Part shown: one piece after another, positions 1 through 9,136 of the stretch | Layout of the letters: each line of letters opens with the position of its first letter | Numbering within the stretch: the stretch's first letter is position 1 | NCBI RefSeq assembly: GCF_000013665.1 | Contig: NC_007912.1 | Coordinates: forward strand, 4,959,684 to 5,023,683 | Origin: Saccharophagus degradans 2-40 | GTDB taxonomy: Bacteria; Pseudomonadota; Gammaproteobacteria; Pseudomonadales; Cellvibrionaceae | DNA length: 64,000 bases | Reading direction: 5' to 3' | Position numbers and translations under genes: made by a program | The notes under the pieces: generated by a model | Databases searched by the model: none | Told to the model about the DNA's origin: nothing | The model's input: only the letters and a program-made list of their open reading frames with translations

Positions 1-1937
1 TCTTTCTGCAAACTTTCTGGGGTTACACCTGCGCGCCATTCACTGCGGGGCTTTAACTGAATAAAGGTTTCTATCATAGATAGCGGCGCAGGATCGGTGG
101 CAGTTTCTGCACGACCTATTTTGCCAAATACATTTTTTACTTCTGGTACGGTGGCAATAAGCTTGTCGGTTTGTTGTAGTATTTCGCGCGCTTTACCAAT
201 AGAAATACCGGGGTAGGTAGTAGGCATATACATCATATCGCCTTCGTCCAACTGCGGCATAAACTCACTGCCAATACGCTGCACAGGGTACCAACTGCTT
301 ACCAATACTATTAGCGCCACCAACAAGGTGCTTTTAGGAAAGCGCAATACGCCCGATAAAAGTGGCGTATAGGCAGCAATTAATAACCGATTAACCGGGT
401 TTTTATTCTCGGCAATAATATTACCGCGTATAAAATACCCCATTAACACCGGCACAAGTGTAATGGCTAAGCCAGCAGCAGCAGCCATTGCGTAGGTTTT
501 GGTGTAGGCCAAGGGCGAAAACATACGCCCCTCTTGGGCCTCTAAGGTAAATACTGGAATAAAGCTTACGGTAATAATTAACAAACTAAAAAATAAAGCG
601 GGGCCAACTTCAGTGGCAGCGGCGCCCACAACATGCCAGCGATTTTTATCGGTTAGCTCACCGCCTTCGGCTTTGAGTTTTTCTATATGCTTGTGCATAT
701 TTTCTATCAGTACTATGGCCCCATCTACCATTGCGCCAATGGCAATAGCTATACCACCCAAGCTCATTATGTTGGCATTTAAACCCTGAAAATACATAAC
801 GCTAAATGCGGCTAAAATACCGATGGGTAAACTTACTATGGCCACTAGAGAAGAGCGAATGTGAAATAGAAATACAATACATACCAACGCTACCATCACC
901 AGCTCTTCGACTAGCTTGTGCCATAAATTATTAATAGCGCGCTCTATTAAACCCGAGCGATCGTAAACGGTAACTATTTCTACCCCATCGGGCAGGCCTT
1001 GTTTAATACTGGTTAATTTTTCTTTTACTGCGCGAATGGTAGATTGCGCGTTTTCTCCAAAACGCATTACCACCACGCCACCCACGGTTTCGCCTTGGCC
1101 ATTTAGCTCGCCAATACCGCGACGCATTTGAGGGCCAAAACCTATATTGGCAACATCTTTTAACAAAATAGGCGTGCCACTTACGTTCACACCTAGAGGA
1201 ATGGTTTCTAGATCTTTTTGGCTTTTAATGTAGCCCGTGGCGCGTACCATATATTCCGCTTCGGCCATTTCAATTACCGATGCGCCCACTTCTTGGTTTG
1301 CGCGCTTTATAGCATTTTGTATATGCGCAAGGGGTATTCCAAAGGCGCGCAATTTTTCTGGGTTAACTGTTACTTGATACTGTTTTACCATGCCGCCAAT
1401 AGCGGCTACTTCACTTACACCCTCTACGGTTTGCAGTTCATATTTTAAAAACCAATCCTGCAGGCTGCGCAGCTGGCTAATATCGTGCTTACCGGTTTTA
1501 TCTACCAGCGCATATACATACACCCAACCAACGCCTGTAGCATCTGGCCCCAATTGCGGTGTAGCTTCTGCAGGTAATGAAGGCGCCACTTGGCTTAAGT
1601 ATTCCAATACGCGACTGCGCGCCCAATACAAATCGGTTTTTTCGTTAAAAATTACGTAAACGTAAGAATCGCCAAAAAATGAATAACCCCGCACTGTGCG
1701 CGCACCGGGTACAGAAAGCATGGCAGTAGTAAGCGGGTAGGTCACTTGGTCTTCTACTACTTGCGGTGCTTGGCCAGGGTAGCTGGTTTTTATTATTACT
1801 TGCACATCGGATAAATCGGGTATGGCATCGACCGGTGTGTTGCGAATAGAAAAAATACCAACCCCCACCAGTATTGCAGTGGCGAGTAAAACAAAAAAGC
1901 GGTTGTGTATAGCCCAACGAATAATGGCAACAATCAT
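1..1937 (-). CDS. cusA: CusA/CzcA-type heavy-metal efflux RND pump, 3' part outside window
   Basis: Inner-membrane RND transporter of the heavy-metal (HME) class, which exports Cu(I)/Ag(I) or divalent metals by proton antiport in a CBA complex. About 645 residues are readable from ATG at 1937 and the frame is still open at base 1. The N-terminus has the first membrane helix followed by [17 protein letters not shown], a hallmark of this family, and further on [17 protein letters not shown], the helix-4 segment of HME pumps. A GGAGG inside the last codons of the upstream cusB gene serves as ribosome site and only 4 bases separate the two genes, so they are co-translated. CusA rather than CzcA is favoured by the fused CusF domain upstream. 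Confidence 0.93.
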   Translation of the reverse strand, partial: MIVAIIRWAIHNRFFVLLATAILVGVGIFSIRNTPVDAIPDLSDVQVIIKTSYPGQAPQVVEDQVTYPLTTAMLSVPGARTVRGYSFFGDSYVYVIFNEKTDLYWARSRVLEYLSQVAPSLPAEATPQLGPDATGVGWVYVYALVDKTGKHDISQLRSLQDWFLKYELQTVEGVSEVAAIGGMVKQYQVTVNPEKLRAFGIPLAHIQNAIKRANQEVGASVIEMAEAEYMVRATGYIKSQKDLETIPLGVNVSGTPILLKDVANIGFGPQMRRGIGELNGQGETVGGVVVMRFGENAQSTIRAVKEKLTSIKQGLPDGVEIVTVYDRSGLIERAINNLWHKLVEELVMVALVCIVFLFHIRSSLVAIVSLPIGILAAFSVMYFQGLNANIMSLGGIAIAIGAMVDGAIVLIENMHKHIEKLKAEGGELTDKNRWHVVGAAATEVGPALFFSLLIITVSFIPVFTLEAQEGRMFSPLAYTKTYAMAAAAGLAITLVPVLMGYFIRGNIIAENKNPVNRLLIAAYTPLLSGVLRFPKSTLLVALIVLVSSWYPVQRIGSEFMPQLDEGDMMYMPTTYPGISIGKAREILQQTDKLIATVPEVKNVFGKIGRAETATDPAPLSMIETFIQLKPRSEWRAGVTPESLQK

Positions 1938-1941
1938 GTTG

Positions 1942-3429
1942 TTATTTTGCACCTCCGCTTGCATGCGGCGCGGTGCCATTGGGTATATGCACCTGGGTAA
2001 TTACATAATCTTCATCGGCATCTTTTTCTATTTGTACATGCAGCGTTAAGCCTGTTTCAAATTGGCCCATGTCTATGCTGTCGTCTACAAAAAACATCAT
2101 GGTCATTACCGGCCAGTCCCATTCAGGAATAGGCTCATGGGTAAGCTTAACCATATTCATGACCGCCATTACTTGCTCTACTTTTGCCTCTACCCAGACT
2201 GGCGCCAATAAATTTTGGCTGTGATCCATACGTTTAAAATCGGAGGTTTTGCTCGATTCGGAATCAAGTAAAAACTGGGCGGATGTAACAATGCGTTCGT
2301 TTTCTTCTAGGCCTTCCAATATTTCGACAAAGTTGTCGTCCATGCGGCCCAATTCGACGGCTACGGATTTAAATTGTCCGTCACCCAAAGCCAGCACTAC
2401 ACGGTCTTGGCTGCCGGTGCGAATAACCGCCTCGCGCGGTATTACTAAAGCGTTTTCAGCATTTGCTACATGAATAATCACTTCGGCAAACATATTTGGC
2501 TTGAGTAAATGGTCGGCATTTTTAAAGCGTAAACGCACACGGGCTGTGCGCGTTTTGGCATCGAGTGATGGGTACACATAATCTACTTTGCCTGCCCACT
2601 GTTTATTTGGCAGGTAATCTAAATACATGGTTACCGGCTGGCCCACTTGTACCAGCGACGCCTGACGTTCAAACACTTCCGCCACCACCCACACCTCGTC
2701 GAGCGTGCCAATAGACATTAACGTAGTGCCCGGTGTGACATAAAACCCTTCGCGAATATTTAAATTATCCACCACACCGTTTTGCGGCGAGGGGAACATT
2801 ACCGCTTGCTGAACTTTGCGGGTATGGGTGAGCTCCGCAATTTCTTTAGCGGGAAAATGCAGCGCTTTTAAGCGGCTTTCTACCGATTTAACGAGCTTGG
2901 TGTTACCAGTATTTAATGCGAGGATAAGCTCCTCTTGAGCGCTTACAAGCTCTGGGGAATAAAGCGAGTAAAGGGGCTGCCCCTTTTGTACAGGGTCGCC
3001 GGCAGATTTAACGTATAGTTTTTCTATCCAACCGGAAACCCGCGGGTGAGCATGTACTAGGTTGTCTTGATCGTACTGCACATAGCCCACGGTTTTAATT
3101 TGGGTGTGCAATGGCTGCAATTGCACTTTGGCAGTACGCACGCCCAAATTATTTTCGACATTGGGCGAAATAATAACGGTACCCGCAGCACCACTGGATG
3201 CATCGTTGTTATACACGGGTATCAAATCCATACCCATGGGCGACTTACCCGGTTTATCGCGGCGATAGTTTGGGTCCATAGGCGCCACCCAATACAAAGG
3301 CTTTGCCTCCGCCGCTTCATTTATTTGCCCGCGGTCGGTTATTAAACTCGTTAAAGCCCATAGCGCCCCAGCACCCAAAGCAAACCCAACCACACCACCC
3401 AATACAACATTCTTCATCGACTTATCCAC
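1942..3429 (-). CDS. cusB: CusB-type periplasmic adaptor with N-terminal metal-binding and C-terminal CusF domains
   Basis: Membrane-fusion subunit of the metal efflux complex, 495 residues. Order: N-terminal signal anchor (about 8-30), a heavy-metal-binding segment at about 45-73 ([20 protein letters not shown]), adaptor hairpin and barrel domains, then a CusF-like domain at about 410-487. The CusF part keeps the copper ligands: H431, W439, M442 and M444 in [14 protein letters not shown]. In E. coli CusF is a separate periplasmic chaperone; here it is fused, which could deliver copper directly to the pump. Lies between the DUF411 gene (36 bases upstream) and cusA (4 bases downstream). Copper/silver specificity is inferred from the CusF ligands. 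Confidence 0.93.
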   Translation of the reverse strand: MDKSMKNVVLGGVVGFALGAGALWALTSLITDRGQINEAAEAKPLYWVAPMDPNYRRDKPGKSPMGMDLIPVYNNDASSGAAGTVIISPNVENNLGVRTAKVQLQPLHTQIKTVGYVQYDQDNLVHAHPRVSGWIEKLYVKSAGDPVQKGQPLYSLYSPELVSAQEELILALNTGNTKLVKSVESRLKALHFPAKEIAELTHTRKVQQAVMFPSPQNGVVDNLNIREGFYVTPGTTLMSIGTLDEVWVVAEVFERQASLVQVGQPVTMYLDYLPNKQWAGKVDYVYPSLDAKTRTARVRLRFKNADHLLKPNMFAEVIIHVANAENALVIPREAVIRTGSQDRVVLALGDGQFKSVAVELGRMDDNFVEILEGLEENERIVTSAQFLLDSESSKTSDFKRMDHSQNLLAPVWVEAKVEQVMAVMNMVKLTHEPIPEWDWPVMTMMFFVDDSIDMGQFETGLTLHVQIEKDADEDYVITQVHIPNGTAPHASGGAK

Positions 3430-3465
3430 CCACTGTAACCTGCCAACTTACACCTGTAAGCTCCT

Positions 3466-3972
3466 CTAATATTGCTCTTTCGCTGCCTCTACCTTGGCAT
3501 ACACTTCGCTGCTGCCATCTTTTTTAAGCAAAATTACTTCATAGGCACTAAAGCGATCGCCTACTTCCATTCCGGGGCTGCCCATTGGCATACCTGGCAC
3601 AGCTAAACCAAGCGCATCTTTTGGTGGGGAGTTTAAAAACTTCAACACAATATTGGCTGGAATATGGCCTTCAAACACGTAGCCTTCTTTAGATACACCG
3701 GTGTGACAGGATTGAAACTCGGGCGCTATGCCTAATTCCTTTTTAACCTGCGCGAGATCAGCCGGGTGGTTAACTGTGGCAGCAAAGCCACGCTCTTCAA
3801 CGTGCTCTATCCACGCAGCGCAACAGCCGCAGGTAGGGCTTTTAAATACATCTAGTTGAATGGCATTAGCTGCTGGCGTAGCTTGCGCTACTGCCGGTGA
3901 TTCTTCTGCATCTGCATGTTGGCCAAGTGCTAGTAGCCAAATAAACGACAGCAATAATGAAAACTGTTTCAT
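3466..3972 (-). CDS. DUF411 periplasmic metal-binding protein, copper resistance
   Basis: 168 residues with a signal peptide ending near ADA (about 20-22). The DUF411 core follows: FKSPTCGCCAAWIEHVEERG, a CGCC thioredoxin-like metal-binding motif, then a conserved SCHTG and VPGMPMGSPGM, a Met-rich loop. Members of this family sit in copper and silver resistance operons and are thought to bind metal in the periplasm; the exact role is not settled. Being 36 bases upstream of cusB on the same strand, it is probably the first gene of the efflux transcript. Confidence 0.88.
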   Translation of the reverse strand: MKQFSLLLSFIWLLALGQHADAEESPAVAQATPAANAIQLDVFKSPTCGCCAAWIEHVEERGFAATVNHPADLAQVKKELGIAPEFQSCHTGVSKEGYVFEGHIPANIVLKFLNSPPKDALGLAVPGMPMGSPGMEVGDRFSAYEVILLKKDGSSEVYAKVEAAKEQY

Positions 3973-4082
3973 GGAATAATCCTTAATGTAAATAATTGGT
4001 TACAACCGCACAGATAAAACTGTGCCTGCTGTATGCGAAATTAAAAGCCTAAAAATGCTCAAGTTATTGAGGCATAACTTTT

Positions 4083-4120
4083 AAAAGGCGTAACGTTATT
4101 ACGACATAGCGTTGCCTTTT
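4083..4120 (-). terminator. Possible intrinsic terminator
   Basis: Imperfect stem pairing AAAAGGC(GT)AACG with CGTTGCCTTTT around a 14-base loop. On the minus strand it is followed by a short T run, just downstream of the Cys/Met/His-rich protein gene. It would separate that gene from the cus operon. Confidence 0.4.
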
Positions 4121-4144
4121 TACAGACGCAACTATGCTAGGGCG

Positions 4145-4516
4145 TTATACGATGGGAGGGCGGTAGAGGTTACTGGGGGAACTAGAAGGGCTGCGAATAG
4201 TTTCGCTGTTGCTATAAACGCTTGTTAACGGGAATAACGCGGTTAACAAGTAAGAGCCAACAAACAACACAGTGCCTATGCAATGATCCATGCTGCACTC
4301 GCCGCTTTCACAGCAAGTCATATCCATTAGCATATCTTGCTGCATCTCGGCCATAGCTGCCATATGCTTGCAGTGCTCTGTTTGCATTTGCACGGCGGTT
4401 TGGCAGTGGTCATTTACCATTGCTGTGTTTGCATTGGCATAGGCAAACGGCTGGCTAGCGGCTAATACCACCAGTACCGAAAACATATACGCAATGTAGT
4501 GTTTAACACGCAACAT
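4145..4516 (-). CDS. Small exported Cys/Met/His-rich protein, possible metal-binding
   Basis: 123 residues, not recognised as a named family. A signal peptide (about 1-28, cleavage near AYA) leads into a segment dense in soft-metal ligands: HCQTAVQMQTEHCKHM, several Met residues, then CCESGECSMDHC. A hydrophobic stretch (about 82-98) follows, so the protein may be membrane-anchored. Its location in a copper locus and its ligand content suggest copper binding or sensing; that is inference. Small proteins of this style occur near cus/cop genes in marine gammaproteobacteria. A non-coding role is unlikely given the clean signal peptide. Confidence 0.7.
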   Translation of the reverse strand: MLRVKHYIAYMFSVLVVLAASQPFAYANANTAMVNDHCQTAVQMQTEHCKHMAAMAEMQQDMLMDMTCCESGECSMDHCIGTVLFVGSYLLTALFPLTSVYSNSETIRSPSSSPSNLYRPPIV

Positions 4517-4717
4517 AAATGGGCCAATTGGTTGTTTTATTGCTAGCGTTTAATAGCTAGAGCTAGCTTCTATAGCAAAGATAACTGAGCAGCAATCGCT
4601 AATGTGTCGTTTAGCTAGTCTATAAACGTTCGGAGTAGTACAAAACTAGAACGCTAAAAAATAGTATGTCTTATCTAGCGTGAAAGCAAGGTAGCCAGCC
4701 GCAAAAGCAGAGGGTTG

Positions 4718-6535
4718 TCACAGGGGGTTGTCGTCCTTATACACCACAACTTTATCTCTGCCTGTCTTTTTAGCTTCGTACAGCGCAGTATCGGCATTAT
4801 CGATAAAAGCGATTATTTGCTTAGTCGAATTGGGCACAGCCGTGTAACAGCCTATGCTACACGTTACATTAATAGTATTTGCTGCGGCGTAAATAGGCGT
4901 ATTGCGCACCATGTCTAACAGCCTATTTGCTACGTGTAATGCGCCTTCTACATCTGTTTCGGGTAATACAATGCAAAACTCTTCACCACCGTAGCGGGCA
5001 ACTAGGTCCGATGGCTGGCGGTTTGACTCCAACAATACTTTGGCAATAGCCTGAATACAGGTATCCCCAACGGTGTGCCCATAGTTATCGTTAATATGCT
5101 TAAATTTATCTATATCTACCAAAAGAATGCTCATGCGATGGCCATAACGGCAACTGCGCGCAAATTCGTCTTCTAGGTAGTGGTTTAAAAAGCGACGATT
5201 CTTTAAACCCGTAAGCTGGTCTGTATCGCTAAGTTCGCGCAGTTTTTCATTGGCTAGCTCCAATTCTTCGGTTCTATCTATTACACGCTTTTCTAATTCT
5301 ATTTTGGCTTGATACTCAATATCGTAGGCGCGCTTTTGAGCGTCTAGCCGCAATGCACGCTCGATGTTCATACGCTCCGCCAATGCAAAACTAAGTAGCA
5401 CAGCTTCTATTAGCGAACCGAACTGCAACGCATTTTCAGAAAAAATAGTTTGCTCAATAATTGCGAGCTTAGTAAGTGCCAACACTATGCCGCCACTGTA
5501 AAACAGCGCCCAAGCTACGGTGTAATATTTTGCCGAGGGGCGCCCTTCTAGCCATGCAATTATGCCTGCAGCAAACCCCAAACCGCATGCCAACACACCA
5601 AACAAAATTAGCAGTTTTATCATTATGTAATACGGGAAAATAAACACCCCGACGATAAGCAACGGCAAAACAACAAAGTAGAATTGGAAGCAGTAAATGA
5701 CGAACTTTTGCCTAAATGTTTTTACATCTAAAAACACCCAACAAAATATACTGGCAAACAGCACCAAACCGGCAAGCGAAAACAAAATTGATATATCGTT
5801 CCACAGTGTTGCATTGGGCCATAGGTAACGAAAGCTCAAACCACTTAAACTCGCCGCAAACGCTGTTAGGCAAGTAATATAGGCCACATAGTAAATATAA
5901 GCGCGCTGGCGCAGTACCGTAAAAACTAGAAAGTTATAGAGCGCGATAACAAACAAACCACCAAATAAAAAACCATGCAGTAAGTATTCGTTGGAGTGAA
6001 ATTCGGAAAAGCGCTTCGGCTCCCACAATACTAACGGAAACTGGACAGAGCTACTGGAAGCGACCCGAATATAAATAGTTACTGGCTCGCGCTTAGTTAA
6101 ATCCAGCGGCACCAAAAAGTTGCGATGTTTAATTGGCCGAGAATCAAACGGCAGCTTATCGCCCATTTCTACTTTGGTGTATACCCCTTGCGGGTTGCCA
6201 ACATATACGGTTACGTAATCTAGAATGGGGTAGGCCACCTCTAACAGCCAGATATTCGCCTGCTGAGTATTTAGCAATTCAAACTTAAGCCACCAAGCGG
6301 AACGGTTATACCCCTGCGAGAAATTCCCCGATGCTTGTAACTGCCAATCACCACGCGTTTGAACATCCTCAAAGCTTAGTGCGCCGCTTTTATCTTCTAA
6401 AAAAGCTAGCCCCTGCTGAATAACTAACTTGCCATCTGCCGGTGTTTTTACTTGAGCCACAGCCATTTGCACGCTAAAAAACATGAAAAGCGCTAAAATG
6501 TAGCGAAATAGGGCCAAAACGGCGGTTGAATACAA
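4718..6535 (-). CDS. 7TM-DISM receptor fused to GGDEF diguanylate cyclase
   Basis: 605 residues. Signal peptide (about 1-27, ending VAQ), an extracellular 7TMR-DISMED2 carbohydrate-binding-like domain (about 35-170), seven membrane helices (about 185-390), a coiled-coil linker rich in Glu/Leu (about 395-440), and a GGDEF domain. The active site reads RYGGEEF (GGEEF at about 516-520) and TDQLTGLKNRRF is the conserved domain start. GGEEF domains normally make c-di-GMP from two GTP. The position used for the RxxD product-inhibition site reads QPSD, so feedback inhibition may be absent. It lies within the metal block but a functional link is not shown. Confidence 0.93.
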   Translation of the reverse strand: MYSTAVLALFRYILALFMFFSVQMAVAQVKTPADGKLVIQQGLAFLEDKSGALSFEDVQTRGDWQLQASGNFSQGYNRSAWWLKFELLNTQQANIWLLEVAYPILDYVTVYVGNPQGVYTKVEMGDKLPFDSRPIKHRNFLVPLDLTKREPVTIYIRVASSSSVQFPLVLWEPKRFSEFHSNEYLLHGFLFGGLFVIALYNFLVFTVLRQRAYIYYVAYITCLTAFAASLSGLSFRYLWPNATLWNDISILFSLAGLVLFASIFCWVFLDVKTFRQKFVIYCFQFYFVVLPLLIVGVFIFPYYIMIKLLILFGVLACGLGFAAGIIAWLEGRPSAKYYTVAWALFYSGGIVLALTKLAIIEQTIFSENALQFGSLIEAVLLSFALAERMNIERALRLDAQKRAYDIEYQAKIELEKRVIDRTEELELANEKLRELSDTDQLTGLKNRRFLNHYLEDEFARSCRYGHRMSILLVDIDKFKHINDNYGHTVGDTCIQAIAKVLLESNRQPSDLVARYGGEEFCIVLPETDVEGALHVANRLLDMVRNTPIYAAANTINVTCSIGCYTAVPNSTKQIIAFIDNADTALYEAKKTGRDKVVVYKDDNPL

Positions 6536-6613
6536 AAGCTAACCCCAATTAAATAATGCACACGACATTAGCTAACTATAGTCGTTTTTTGGGTTTTAAC
6601 TTGCTTATTAGTC

Positions 6614-7096
6614 CTAATGGCAGGCCTTACCATATTTCTTTAAACGCCAGTAGTTATAAGGCCAAGGCGCTATAAAACCCGCGGCCAAGCTAGGCAGAAC
6701 CGACCACCAAGTAAGCGCCGCCGCACCCACCAAGGCGTAGTCGGTAAGGTTCATGGCCAGCTCCATCGCAATCATGCTCACTAGGCTCATACCTATCGCC
6801 GTTTTAAACGCTATTCCCCAAGTCATGGAGCGACGCAATAATAGGGTTTCCAACATAATGCTGGTAAGCAGCCCGTTCATCATCGCTAAGCCCATCACCA
6901 AGATAGCGGGGGTTGTAGGTGACCACAGCTGAAAAGCTAATATGGTGCCAAAGTCACCAATAGCACAGCCAAGCAAACACCAACCTGTGTTGTATGCCGA
7001 GCGCTGCCAAACTTTTTTATCGCGCCAGAACCCGCCAGAAGGTTGCGTATTCTTGTTACAGCAAGGTGCTGTGGCACCTAAATGTTGAGTAGCCAT
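6614..7096 (-). CDS. DUF4396 membrane protein
   Basis: 160 residues with a short cytosolic head containing a CC pair (APCCNK), about four hydrophobic helices, and the DUF4396 end signature YNYWRLKKYGKACH. Members often accompany copper or MerR-type metal genes; the biochemical role is unknown. It is 76 bases downstream of the merR-type gene on the same strand, and a dyad typical of MerR operators lies in that gap, so it is the most likely target of that regulator. The start is supported by AGGAGAA just upstream of the ATG. Confidence 0.8.
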   Translation of the reverse strand: MATQHLGATAPCCNKNTQPSGGFWRDKKVWQRSAYNTGWCLLGCAIGDFGTILAFQLWSPTTPAILVMGLAMMNGLLTSIMLETLLLRRSMTWGIAFKTAIGMSLVSMIAMELAMNLTDYALVGAAALTWWSVLPSLAAGFIAPWPYNYWRLKKYGKACH

Positions 7097-7130
7097 AATG
7101 TTCTCCTGCTTGTTTTTAAGCAGTAAACAC

Positions 7131-7146
7131 CTAGAGTCAACTCCAG
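7131..7146 (-). promoter_or_regulatory. Candidate MerR-family operator
   Basis: CTAGAGT-CA-ACTCCAG, a 7+2+7 dyad with one mismatch, lies between the MerR-type gene and the DUF4396 gene. MerR-family metal regulators bind such dyads inside a stretched promoter spacer; a TTTACT on the minus strand just downstream could be the -10. Position and symmetry are seen; regulator assignment is inference. Confidence 0.5.
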
Positions 7147-7172
7147 AGGCACGCGGTGTGTTACAAACGGGG

Positions 7173-7559
7173 TTATTTTTTATTGAAATTATCGAGAATA
7201 GGGCAGTTGTCTTCCGTTATTTCACAGGCAGCAGTAAGCGCCGTTAGCTCATCGCGCAGGGCGCTTAGCTCTTGAAGCTGATGATTAATTTCTGTGACCT
7301 TTTCTGCCACCATATTGCGCACCATGGGTTTACTTTGCGCAGGCGCATCCCTAAAAGCCAGTAGGCTGGCTATATCGTCTAAACTAAAACCCATTTTCTG
7401 AGCGCGCTTTATAAACCTTACGCGCGCCATATCGGCAGCGGTATATTCGCGCTGCCCAGCCGCACCGCGCTTAATATTTGTTAGTAGATTTATTTTTTCG
7501 TAATAGCGTAATGTATCTACGCTTATACCTAGCTCTGCGGTTACTTCGCCAATTTTCAT
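7173..7559 (-). CDS. MerR-family metal-responsive transcriptional regulator
   Basis: 128 residues. MKIGEVTAELGISVDTLRYYEKINLL is a standard MerR winged-helix start, followed by the second helical pair and a dimerisation helix (about 80-110). The C-terminal loop CEITEDNC has two Cys spaced as in the metal-binding loop of the CueR/ZntR/CadR group, so a soft-metal ligand is likely. Length matches the family. It probably controls the downstream DUF4396 gene and perhaps the cus genes. The metal cannot be assigned from the sequence. Confidence 0.9.
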   Translation of the reverse strand: MKIGEVTAELGISVDTLRYYEKINLLTNIKRGAAGQREYTAADMARVRFIKRAQKMGFSLDDIASLLAFRDAPAQSKPMVRNMVAEKVTEINHQLQELSALRDELTALTAACEITEDNCPILDNFNKK

Positions 7560-7805
7560 AACTAAACCTTTGTAGTAATAGAACAGGGCACTGATTTAGC
7601 CTTGGTAGTGTATAGCTTAACACCTAACAAAAATATTACTTATGTGGTTTATTACTTGCAACACCGCGACGCTCGTAAATTTACTATTCTTGTCTGCTTT
7701 AAAAATACTAGATGCTTCACACCTCTAAAAAAGTATTTGCTTTGGCAGCCAATGCGCTATATTAATGTAAGCGCTACCATAACATGTTAATAAGATAATA
7801 AAAAA
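7560..7805. other. A+T-rich intergenic region
   Basis: Between the merR-type gene and the next plus-strand gene. It should hold the merR promoter on the minus strand and one for the gene at 7.8 kb. I see no coding region, strong hairpin or repeat. Confidence 0.5.
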
Positions 7806-7873
7806 TGAATTAGCGCACCAGTTTTATACTTGGCGTCGCCACTGGCGCCTGCATCGTTTTTGCTGTTTTTTCG

Positions 7874-8506
7874 TTGAATACTACTTCTTCAACAAGTAAG
7901 CCCCTACCACAAAAAAATAACGCTGAGCTGCAACTAACAGACGCGTTAGCAAAAATAGCATTGCTAGAAAAACAGAATATCGCCCTACAAAACTCAGTAA
8001 ATCAATTAGACATAAAAGCTGTTAGTCCTGCTTCAGATACCACAACTTACATTACCGAACAACCAGCTTCTAAAGCGGATACCCCTAATTTAGAGCGCCT
8101 ACAAGCGATGGAAGCAGAGTATCAATTTAATCATGGCGAAAAGAAATTAGAGCGTCTTAAACAAAAACATCAGCTAGATACTAAAGCGGCTATTACTGCA
8201 GAGTTTGATGAAGAACCCGTAGACGAAAGCTGGGCTTATCAATGGCAAACAGAACTCGATAAGCAACTAGCCGAAAACGATGCACTTGCGCAGCTATCGG
8301 TTGTAGCCAGCGAATGCAAAACTACGCAGTGCAAAATTTCTTTATTGCACTCGCAAAGCTCAGATCAAACGCTTACCACTTACGAAATTTTTAGCAACCT
8401 AAACAACAACCAGCAGTGGGGCGCATATATCGTTACTGCCGACCCAGACACAGGCATAACCGACATCTATTTTCAGAAAGAGGAACACACGGCGGAACAA
8501 TACTAA
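7874..8506 (+). CDS. Unknown coiled-coil protein with interrupted N-terminal anchor
   Basis: Open from just after a TAG at 7811; the first usable start is TTG at 7874, giving 210 residues, but no ribosome site precedes it. The codons between 7814 and 7874 read as a good membrane anchor (RTSFILGVATGACIVFAVFS), and an ATG at 7806 lies in the same frame (ATG AAT TAG). The gene therefore looks like one with an amber stop at codon 3. The body has a heptad-like coiled coil (LADALAKIALLEKQNIALQ-type pattern) and a C-terminal domain containing CKTTQCKISL, a Cys-x4-Cys strand motif. Family not recognised. It may be a pseudogene or the base may be a sequencing error. Confidence 0.55.
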   Translation: MNTTSSTSKPLPQKNNAELQLTDALAKIALLEKQNIALQNSVNQLDIKAVSPASDTTTYITEQPASKADTPNLERLQAMEAEYQFNHGEKKLERLKQKHQLDTKAAITAEFDEEPVDESWAYQWQTELDKQLAENDALAQLSVVASECKTTQCKISLLHSQSSDQTLTTYEIFSNLNNNQQWGAYIVTADPDTGITDIYFQKEEHTAEQY

Positions 8507-8615
8507 CCATATCAATAGCCGCCAACAGAATTTTGGCTAACCCCAAAATACACCGAGTAATCGGACTATAACAATGAGTAATTAACTCTTACATGAAATA
8601 CAAAAGGACTAAGAA

Positions 8616-8914
8616 ATGAAAGTATTTGCTAAAAAAATATTAAAGCATTAGTTGCCGGTACATTAGCTTTAGCAGCTGTGAGTGCCAGCGCCGCTAGCTG
8701 GACCCTGTACTACAAAACACATTACAACTATGCGCCTTCGCCCTACGAATTTACCAATGTTCGTGGTTGTAGCTGGAACTACGTTACTTCCTATGGCGGC
8801 AGCTGGGGCGTTCAGCATTTGTATACCGCTAATGGTAGCTGCGCGTACGGCGAACAACAGGTTAATTACAGTACTAGCGGTGGGTATAACAACACTTCTG
8901 TTTATCATCGTTAG
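8616..8914 (+). pseudogene. Small secreted protein gene, frameshifted in an A7 run
   Basis: An ATG at 8616 with AAAGGA 8 bases upstream starts MKVFAKK but then runs into TAG at 8649. In the frame one base back, the continuation NIKALVAGTLALAAVSASA completes a textbook signal peptide and then a 78-residue Tyr/Ser/Gly-rich mature protein with two Cys. The break is at seven A (8631-8637): one more A restores one continuous frame of about 103 residues. The start GTG at 8678 alone would lack the signal peptide. This is a deletion in a homopolymer, a sequencing error, or slippage. Function unknown. Confidence 0.6.
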
Positions 8915-9136
8915 TCCTGCTAATCTTAGCTAGGCCAGTTCTCCGTGAACTGGCTCTAGCCAGTATAAATATGTGATTTAAATTGCTAACCACTGTTCTC
9001 CGCCCCGAATCTCCAATATTTAACCAACCCAACCCCCAATTACTTCACAAATTATTAATCCAAATAAATCTCTCCTGCGTATACTCTTGTTAGCAAGTTT
9101 TATCTTTCTGCCACTTAATTCCATTTGGAGCTTTCA

